This document shows positions 58,631-64,000 of a stretch of 64,000 nucleotides of DNA, one piece after another. A program made the position numbers and the translations under genes. Numbering within the stretch: position 1 is the first letter of the stretch; every line of letters begins with the position of its first letter. The notes below the pieces were generated by a model. The model ran no database searches. It had not been told where the DNA came from and saw only the letters and a program-made list of their open reading frames with translations. Source of the stretch: Flavobacterium sp. (GTDB taxonomy: Bacteria; Bacteroidota; Bacteroidia; Flavobacteriales; Flavobacteriaceae); contig NZ_SEBS01000007.1 in NCBI RefSeq assembly GCF_004211145.1, positions 87,950-151,949 on the forward strand, read 5' to 3'.

Positions 58631-59781
58631 TGCGTTGCTTGCTTATCTTGTATGATTGGGATAATTGACCAATCATTTATTTCAAGTGGTTCAACCCAGC
58701 GGGTGAAAATTCTTTTGAAGGCGTTTATCAATAATGAACGTTGCTCTTCAAGGTCTTCCCAATGGGTAAGCTTAGCTTGTTTCAATAGTTCACCACTATT
58801 CCCGTATATCCCAGCGTCGGAATCTGTTTCCACAAGTATAGATGGGACACCGAATGCTCTTCTAATATTACGGGCAACGCTGTTTTCTGTGAATTCAAAC
58901 ATCTTGTCATCAATGTTGGAAGACAAATCCAACATCTTAAATTGGGTGTCAAAGTCATCACTCATTTCGTTGCTTTCCATTACGATAATTGACTCTTGGC
59001 TATCTTCGCCTTCAAGTTCTTTTAGTGTATTTTGAAAAGCTTGGCGTTCATAGTCATCATCAAACGGCTGAGTCATGTAAATTCTCGCGCCAAATCTTCC
59101 CTTCCTAAGACCACCGTTTTTAAATCTTGCCGCCTTCTTTTCTGAGTCCATATCGAAAACGACACAGTCTCCATCTGCTTCAGCGTAGATTCTTGATGCG
59201 TCACCTTTGATGTGTAGAATTTGACCCTTGTATTTCTGCCAACCGCCAGCGGCCTGAACTTGCGATTCAATAACTTTTGGGTCGGGATTGAAACGGTCAA
59301 TAGTTATAAAATCACCTTTCTTAATGCTCTCTTCAATACTCAAATCCCAATTATTGTAAACTATAAATTTACCAGCGTAGCCCTTGGAGTCTTCCTTTCC
59401 AACGCGCGAGTCCGTGCTTGGGATAATTTGAGCAGAGGTAATTTTGTACTCAGAATTGATATTTACATGAATGAAAACATTGTTGATGTATGCCAATTCT
59501 TTTGAACTGTCACCCAACACCTGATTGATAGTTTGACCGTCTTGATTGACTAATATTTCATTGGCAAGTTCAAATGCAAATCCCTTTCCTCTGATGTATG
59601 CCGAATTTCTTTTGATACAATTACGAGCGGTAACCGATGCCGCAATTAAGTTGCGCATCTGAGTCGGATAATTATTATTGTCACCCCATGTCTGAATACC
59701 TTGAGTCTTGTCAAATTTTACAACTATCGACGGTTCAACATCAAGAAGCGTAGCACGCAATCCCTTATTTTTTTCTGACAT
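58627..59781 (-). CDS. phage portal protein
   Basis: This 384-residue protein starts SEKNKGLRATLLDVEPSIVV and includes GDNNNYPTQMRNLIAASVTARNCIKRNSAYIRGKGF, the long-helix/wing pattern of portals. The ITQPF-like clip and stem region (GLRKGRFGARIYMTQPFDDDYERQAFQNTLKELEGEDSQ) and NSVARNIRRAFGVPSILVETDSDAGIYGNSGEL follow. Twelve copies form the DNA entry pore of the head. It shares one base with the upstream small gene. Confidence 0.88.
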   Translation of the reverse strand: MSEKNKGLRATLLDVEPSIVVKFDKTQGIQTWGDNNNYPTQMRNLIAASVTARNCIKRNSAYIRGKGFAFELANEILVNQDGQTINQVLGDSSKELAYINNVFIHVNINSEYKITSAQIIPSTDSRVGKEDSKGYAGKFIVYNNWDLSIEESIKKGDFITIDRFNPDPKVIESQVQAAGGWQKYKGQILHIKGDASRIYAEADGDCVVFDMDSEKKAARFKNGGLRKGRFGARIYMTQPFDDDYERQAFQNTLKELEGEDSQESIIVMESNEMSDDFDTQFKMLDLSSNIDDKMFEFTENSVARNIRRAFGVPSILVETDSDAGIYGNSGELLKQAKLTHWEDLEEQRSLLINAFKRIFTRWVEPLEINDWSIIPIIQDKQATQ

Positions 59782-60050
59782 TACTTTGAGTTACTCTTTT
59801 TCACCTCTGCTTGAGGTTTATCTTCGGAAATGAGGTCTAACCAATTCTCAGGGAATTTTTCAAACAGAGAAATTTTCTTTGGGTTTTCTTTCAAGTATCG
59901 GAGTGCGATTTCGTCACTCATATTGAGATTGGAAATGAATTCTCCCGAACCGAATTCGAACGGAAACATTCCGACATCGCGTAATCTAAAATTGCTGTCG
60001 ATTACGACAACCGGGGTTACTAATTTATTTTTGCAAGAACTACAAGCCAT
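59781..60050 (-). CDS. small CxxC protein (89 aa) before the portal gene
   Basis: It starts at the ATG at 60050 (MACSSCKNKLVTPVVVIDSN); the longer frame to 60092 runs into the terminator hairpin. An N-terminal CSSC pair and the segment FEFGSGEFISNLNMSDEIALRYLKENPKKISLFEKFPENW are visible. Similar short CxxC proteins are found before portal genes in Bacteroidota phages, with unknown role. Confidence 0.65.
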   Translation of the reverse strand: MACSSCKNKLVTPVVVIDSNFRLRDVGMFPFEFGSGEFISNLNMSDEIALRYLKENPKKISLFEKFPENWLDLISEDKPQAEVKKSNSK

Positions 60051-60061
60051 AGTGTTGATTT

Positions 60062-60100
60062 TAAAAAAAGAAAAGGCAGATGGTTTTCCCATCCACCTTT
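60062..60100 (-). terminator. terminator after the 191-aa structural gene
   Basis: On the minus strand a 12-bp stem with two G-T pairs (AAAGGTGGATGG with CCATCTGCCTTT) is followed by TTCTTTTTTT. It probably lets only part of the transcription through to the portal gene. Confidence 0.75.
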
Positions 60101-60131
60101 CTTATTGAAATGAAATTGAAAAAGAAACAGC

Positions 60132-60707
60132 TTAGAATAAACCGTCGAATTTTGTTTTGTTTACCGCATAAGAACCCTCGTTCCAAACCAACCATGGGAA
60201 TGATTCAGAATAACCTTCTTGTGATGCGATTTCGAAAGTTGCACCGCCACCATTTTCAGCCGTTGAATGATTCATTGCCGTCATCCTTAGACCTTGTTCA
60301 AGTCCGTAGATTTTAAATGCGCTTGCGTTGTTGGTTCCTTTGTATTTTGTTTCAACAACCATTACAACTTCAGCCATTCTAAGTTCATTTAAGAATTCGG
60401 ATGAGTGAGCGTCGGAATAGTGAACTCGACCCGCGAAACGGTGAGTGAATCCGTCGAGACCAGTTTCGTTAGCGGCAAACTCAGATGAGGAAGTTGAAAG
60501 TTGCTTCACCCATTCAAGGCTTACGGCTGTAGTGCCTGACTTTAGATTAAGATTGGTGACTGTTGCCCCTGATTGAGTAAGGGTGGCAAGGTCAATGTCT
60601 TTACGTGTGATTAGAATTGCTTTCTCTTCAAGACCTGTCTTTGGTTGATTTTGTGGTTCACAATCGACAGCGATAGATTTGCTAACTCTATATGTGCATA
60701 ATGCCAT
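60132..60707 (-). CDS. phage structural protein (191 aa), possible tail tube
   Basis: The protein starts MALCTYRVSKSIAVDCEPQN and is beta-rich, with AATLTQSGATVTNLNLKSG-like strands, a central GFTHRFAGRVHYSDAHSSEFLNEL segment and ASQEGYSESFPWLVW near the end. It lies directly after the major capsid gene, behind a hairpin, and has its own terminator, as expected for a highly expressed structural protein. A tail-tube or decoration role is plausible; the sequence alone does not decide. Confidence 0.6.
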   Translation of the reverse strand: MALCTYRVSKSIAVDCEPQNQPKTGLEEKAILITRKDIDLATLTQSGATVTNLNLKSGTTAVSLEWVKQLSTSSSEFAANETGLDGFTHRFAGRVHYSDAHSSEFLNELRMAEVVMVVETKYKGTNNASAFKIYGLEQGLRMTAMNHSTAENGGGATFEIASQEGYSESFPWLVWNEGSYAVNKTKFDGLF

Positions 60708-60750
60708 TATATTTTAGAGGTTAAACTTCTTGTAATTTGGTAGGTTCAGA

Positions 60751-60773
60751 GGGGCGCGGGATCCCGCGCCCTC
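60751..60773. terminator. GC-rich perfect palindrome after the major capsid gene
   Basis: GGGCGCGGGATCCCGCGCCC is a 20-base perfect palindrome in AT-rich DNA, 17 bases after the capsid stop. The minus strand has no T run behind it, so it may stabilise the capsid mRNA rather than terminate it. Confidence 0.6.
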
Positions 60774-60789
60774 TTCTTCCTTATTTTTC

Positions 60790-61836
60790 TTAGTATGCCA
60801 CACTCATGAAGTATGGTTCAAGAACCTTAGCATCAATGCTGAAGATGTTTTCGGTGTAAACTTTTCTTTCAGTTTGGTCATACCAAACAGATAGTTCTTT
60901 GAATTCACCTTGGTCGAGAGTTCCGACAGGAATGTTGCTTGGGATAGTGAACTCTACTCTGTGAGGAAGGTTTCTCTTTGTTCCGTTATCTTGGTAAGCA
61001 TCAATGATTCTATCAACGAATTCAGCAACAACGATTTTCTTACCTCTGTAAGTCATTACACCGTCGTTTACGGCAAGTGAACCAACCGCATTTAGACCAG
61101 CGTCCTCAAGTTTGTCAAGGAAGTTGTTGTAAACTGACTGCGTTACTTTGAAGTATGCGTCAGGGTGATTTGAAAGCCTCGAATCAGATTGATTGTAAAC
61201 TTTTCTAAGAATTGTGAGACCTTCTCCCGCTGGAAGTTCCTGAGCAGAATACGTTGCACCCGTGTTGGCACCGATGACAATTCTTTTGATTTGTCCAGCC
61301 GTTACACCGCTGAAGATTTGAGCGTATATTCCATCAACAGAGTTAAAGAATCCAAGGTCAGTTCCATTGGTGAAAGTTCCACCTGATACAATTGTCTTAG
61401 CGTTTTTATCACCAAACCAAGCAAGTCTTAGAATAGCTTCATCAATCGCTTCAAGCAAGAGACTTGCAATCATTTTGATTTCGTCAGAACCGCTTACATC
61501 GTACTTGTTGGATTTTCTACCGAATGCCTTAAGCAATTCAGGAAGTTCCTTTGCACAGTAAGGAATTCTGATGTCGATTTGGTTATTCTCCCAATATTTT
61601 TGAGTGGCAACGATGCCAGCTTCAGAATCTTGAGGTGTGCAAGAACCGTTTGCGGCCTTACCTTGAAGACCCATGCTTCCGAAAAGAAGAATTTGGGTTT
61701 TCATATCGATGCCTTCGATGACATCATGCATTTCTGCAAGTGCTGGGTTAGCAAAGGCAGTCTCAAAAATTACCTTTGATAGTTCTTCAACTTCCCTTGG
61801 GGAAAGGGAAACGTTTGAAAAATCGAAATTTGCCAT
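60790..61836 (-). CDS. major capsid protein
   Basis: This 348-residue protein starts ANFDFSNVSLSPREVEELSKVIF. The segments NQIDIRIPYCAKELPELLKAFGRKSNKYDV, LEAIDEAILRLAWFGDKNA and MTYRGKKIVVAEFVDRIIDAY match the HK97-fold capsid proteins of Bacteroidota phages. It directly follows the protease/scaffold gene (26 bases) and precedes a GC-rich palindrome, as often seen for the most abundant virion protein. Confidence 0.85.
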   Translation of the reverse strand: MANFDFSNVSLSPREVEELSKVIFETAFANPALAEMHDVIEGIDMKTQILLFGSMGLQGKAANGSCTPQDSEAGIVATQKYWENNQIDIRIPYCAKELPELLKAFGRKSNKYDVSGSDEIKMIASLLLEAIDEAILRLAWFGDKNAKTIVSGGTFTNGTDLGFFNSVDGIYAQIFSGVTAGQIKRIVIGANTGATYSAQELPAGEGLTILRKVYNQSDSRLSNHPDAYFKVTQSVYNNFLDKLEDAGLNAVGSLAVNDGVMTYRGKKIVVAEFVDRIIDAYQDNGTKRNLPHRVEFTIPSNIPVGTLDQGEFKELSVWYDQTERKVYTENIFSIDAKVLEPYFMSVAY

Positions 61837-61862
61837 TATAGTTTAGTTGGTTATGGGCTTTG

Positions 61863-63203
61863 TTATTTCTTAGTTGATTTTCTACTGATAGAAAATTTTG
61901 GTTTGTCTTCGCTATCAGCTTTGATAGTTTGAGAAGACACGTTCTTCGGTGCGCTTGGCTCATAGTTGCTTCCAACTGACTTTGCCAAGGCTTGATATTT
62001 TGCTTCGATTTCAACCATCTTCCTCGCGTTGGCCTCAATGATGTCAAGAAGTCTCTCGACGGTTTCAATGTTGGCATCTGCATTGTCTGAAGGGGCTGGG
62101 TTAGTAGTGGTGTCATCAGTTGATGCGTCATCATCGCCTGTGGTCTTGTCAAGAATTTTGACAATCTTTCCATCGGCATCGGTCACAAATGAACTTCCAT
62201 CTGAAAGTTCATATTCACCCGCGCAAAGTGGGTAGCTTACAGCCTCATAAGTGTAGGTAACAATGTCACCTTCAGCGAACGTTGTGTTGTCGACTTCCAT
62301 TGACCACTTGCATAGCTGTTTTACAGTTTCCGCTTTGGAATCGTTCAAGGTTGCATCAACATCATCAGTTGAATCGCCTGTTGAATCTTCATCTGAATCC
62401 GAAGGAACAATCTCCTTCAATTCTCCAGCTTCGAATTTGTAAGTTGAACCGTCACGCATCACGAAATCGCCTTCAGCGTCCTTTCCGTCAACCTTTGCGA
62501 GGTCACCAACTGTTGGTGTGTCACCTGAGTCTAAATCAGAGAAAACCAATTCGGTTCCATTTCCATCTTGTAGAATCATTTCGGCTTTTAAGCCAACGAA
62601 CTTTGCAAGAGAATCGAGTCTTTTGTTTGTTGCGTCAATCAAGTTTTTCATTAAACTTTTTTCTTCTTTTTCTTTATTATTGGTGAGTTTGGCCATTGCG
62701 GTCGCAACAGCTTTTGTTTCGGTAGCAAGACCAAAGTCAACAGCCTCATTGGAGTTTAGAAATGTTTCCTTCGCCAAAAGATTTTTGATTGTGTCTTGGT
62801 CGATGTCGAGATTGGAAGAATAGAACTTGATGAGGTCTTCCTCAGCTTGCCTTAAATCTTCGGCACCTTCGATGAGTTCATCATAAGTGCCTCTCATGAA
62901 GATGTCAGCCCACGGAAGGTGAATCATCAGAACATCCGTGGCGTTCTCATCAACGATTCTTCTTTCGCCTGCCATGTAGATTACGCTGGCGATGGAATAT
63001 GCTTTCTTAGCGTAGGTATGAACAGGAACCTTGAGACCCTTGAGGAAATCAAAAATGGCAAACCCTTCGTTCACATAGCCACCTACAGAGTCAATCACCG
63101 CTACGAATTCCGTCGCATCCTTTTGTGATTTAACTTGGCGAACAATGTCAACAAGGGTTGTGTCTTGACCGATTACGTCGGTAATGTATATTTTGCCTAT
63201 CAT
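61863..63203 (-). CDS. ClpP-like head maturation protease fused to a scaffold-like domain
   Basis: This 446-residue protein has a ClpP-fold N-terminal domain (1-180): VAVIDSVGGYVNEGFAIFDFL, the nucleophile region KAYSIASVIYMAG (Ser70) and the His motif VLMIHLPW (His95). From about 195 a long, very acidic region with three beta-rich segments (FVMRDGSTYKFEAGEL, YTYEAVSYPLCAGEYELSDGSSF) and Asp/Thr linkers follows. It ends in a coiled coil (NIETVERLLDIIEANARKMVEIEAKYQAL) and a basic tail. The C-terminal part probably serves as scaffold and is cut during head assembly. Confidence 0.85.
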   Translation of the reverse strand: MIGKIYITDVIGQDTTLVDIVRQVKSQKDATEFVAVIDSVGGYVNEGFAIFDFLKGLKVPVHTYAKKAYSIASVIYMAGERRIVDENATDVLMIHLPWADIFMRGTYDELIEGAEDLRQAEEDLIKFYSSNLDIDQDTIKNLLAKETFLNSNEAVDFGLATETKAVATAMAKLTNNKEKEEKSLMKNLIDATNKRLDSLAKFVGLKAEMILQDGNGTELVFSDLDSGDTPTVGDLAKVDGKDAEGDFVMRDGSTYKFEAGELKEIVPSDSDEDSTGDSTDDVDATLNDSKAETVKQLCKWSMEVDNTTFAEGDIVTYTYEAVSYPLCAGEYELSDGSSFVTDADGKIVKILDKTTGDDDASTDDTTTNPAPSDNADANIETVERLLDIIEANARKMVEIEAKYQALAKSVGSNYEPSAPKNVSSQTIKADSEDKPKFSISRKSTKK

Positions 63204-63271
63204 CTGAAAATAAATAGGCGCGACATAGCAGAAAATGAAGGCTGAGAGTCCCTAAGAATTATTAGGGAGTT

Positions 63272-63661
63272 TTAGAAGGTTGGAATTACGAATATGGATT
63301 CCAAAATATTCGAAACAATGAGTTCCGTAGTTGGAACGAATCTATCAGCCGAGTCTTTAAATGGTTTCTCAAAAGTGACTACCATATCGATGAACGCATC
63401 TTGGATGCCAGGCTGAACTTTTGTCTTAATGTGGCCGGGCTTTAAATCGAATGTATAACCAATCAACTTGCTGGAATGCAAAGTCAGTTCATCATAAATC
63501 ATCCAAGTCTCTCGAAGTCTTTCTTGGATGTGGTCTTGATTTTCTCGCAGAATCCCGCGACCCTTCACATCCACCTCAATGACATCTTCCGTCAGGTCTC
63601 GATAGCTAACTTGGAATGGAGAGAATCCTCTCAGATTCTCAATTGTTACGGTTCCTTTCAT
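63272..63661 (-). CDS. hypothetical protein (129 aa), first gene of the head unit
   Basis: It is started at the ATG at 63661 (MKGTVTIENLRGFSPFQVSY); the ATG at 63685 adds eight residues and overlaps promoter-like element C. The protein is beta-rich and soluble, with TEDVIEVDVKGRGILRENQDHIQERLRETWMIYDELTLHSS and a FEKPFKDSADRFVPTTELIVSNIL ending. It is the first gene before the protease and capsid. Function unknown. Confidence 0.6.
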   Translation of the reverse strand: MKGTVTIENLRGFSPFQVSYRDLTEDVIEVDVKGRGILRENQDHIQERLRETWMIYDELTLHSSKLIGYTFDLKPGHIKTKVQPGIQDAFIDMVVTFEKPFKDSADRFVPTTELIVSNILESIFVIPTF

Positions 63662-63692
63662 AATCCATATATATTCAAAATTCATGGAAAGT
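63662..63692 (-). promoter_or_regulatory. phage promoter-like element C (weaker): ACTTTC-N11-AATATATATGGATT
   Basis: On the minus strand ACTTTC (63687-63692) and AATATATATGG have the same 11-base spacing as elements A and B. The match is weaker on the right half. The ATG at 63661 follows immediately. Confidence 0.4.
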
Positions 63693-64000
63693 GAAGTCTG
63701 TCAGATTGGGAAGGGGGTGAGCGCGCAATTGGGGGATGGGTTCTTTGGAAAACTTTTTTGGAAGTCAGTATTACAGCTTGGCGGTTTGGAGTGGATTCAC
63801 ATCATTGACATCATTACAGACCGTTTAAGGCATTATTTCGCCTTCGGCGGGTTGGACTAAGTTTAATATGGATTTAAGAACCTGTAGCGGAGATTTGGCC
63901 TTCGGCCTCTTGGAAAATATTTCTGTAAACCCTTGCAAGTAGAGGGTTTATTGAGTATTTTATAATATTAGTTAATAGTATATATAATATTATATATAAA
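63693..64000. other. non-coding region with cTTCGg hairpins at the right edge
   Basis: Two GCC-TTCG-GGC type hairpins (near 63838-63851 and 63897-63912) and an inverted repeat AAACCCT/AGGGTTT (63930-63953) are followed by extremely AT-rich TATATAATATTATATATAAA. A 58-codon plus-strand frame (63684-63860) overlaps this region but looks accidental. It separates the late genes from whatever lies to the right. Confidence 0.45.

Larger units (their letters stand above)
31237..64000. mobile_element. prophage (siphovirus-like), right end outside window
   Basis: A contiguous block of AT-richer DNA carries an integrase, accessory genes, regulatory genes and a full set of head, packaging, tail and lysis genes. 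Portal, ClpP-like protease, major capsid, both terminase subunits, tape measure and holin are all present with intact reading frames, so the element looks functional. No DNA replication genes, endolysin or obvious CI-type repressor are in the visible part; these are expected to the right of 64000. Confidence 0.93.

Noticed and set aside
63684..63860. 58-codon plus-strand ORF at the right edge
   Set aside because: It starts inside promoter-like element C, opposes the late operon and runs through a hairpin. It is likely a chance frame.

Overview
The window comes from a member of the Bacteroidota, most likely Flavobacterium or a close relative in the Flavobacteriaceae. The evidence is a type IX secretion C-terminal tail (22.2-22.5 kb), DUF4270, DUF4907, DUF6146 and DUF6787 type genes, many SPII lipoproteins, promoters of the Bacteroidota form TTG-N19/20-TAnnTTTG, few Shine-Dalgarno sequences, and several intergenic repeat families.

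Host part, 1 to about 31,236 (moderate GC). It opens with an MFS efflux gene cut by the window edge and a divergent AraC regulator. Next come a DUF4270 lipoprotein/outer-membrane protein pair, then a kelch lipoprotein, a DUF4907 lipoprotein and a LytS/LytTR two-component pair. A second LytS/LytTR pair faces the first and is the tail of a six-gene operon (14.3 to 7.9 kb, minus strand) encoding a TolC / MacA / ABC ATPase / MacB efflux pump. After small reductase, lipoprotein and GTPase (ychF) genes comes a serine-biosynthesis neighbourhood: ferredoxin, LuxC-type acyl-CoA reductase, a T9SS-secreted beta-propeller protein, serC, serA, DUF6146 and DUF6787. Then follow msrA and a plus-strand run of ABC ATPase, large membrane protein, lipoprotein and TIGR02757 protein. 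At least five intergenic repeat families lie here, mostly directly after stop codons.

Prophage part, about 31,236 to the right edge (visibly AT-richer). A large serine recombinase gene sits next to the TIGR02757 gene, which ends abruptly at residue 166; this is the left attachment junction. The right end of the prophage is outside the window. The left arm carries accessory genes: a five-gene run of small unknown proteins (one exported), a membrane zinc-finger protein, an AbiH-type abortive-infection gene, a small resolvase and a PD-(D/E)XK nuclease-like gene. The right arm encodes a tailed, siphovirus-like particle on the minus strand: ClpP-like head protease, major capsid, portal, fibre, holin, terminases and tail genes with a tape measure protein. 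A regulatory cluster follows with an HNH endonuclease and a phage-encoded sigma-70-like factor.

Main observation: the minus-strand phage genes form three consecutive transcription units (63.7-54.25, 54.15-43.85 and 43.74-41.22 kb). Each ends in an intrinsic terminator. Each starts at a promoter-like element of the form ACTTT(G/C)-N11-A(C/A)TAT(A/T)TAT; the copies before the terminase unit and the sigma-factor unit match at 19 of 20 specified bases with identical spacing. Because the sigma gene lies in one of these units, an autoregulated phage sigma/late-promoter circuit is a testable hypothesis. A second unexplained signal is the octamer GCGCGGGG, found five times in AT-rich phage DNA, mainly at the borders of small regulatory genes.
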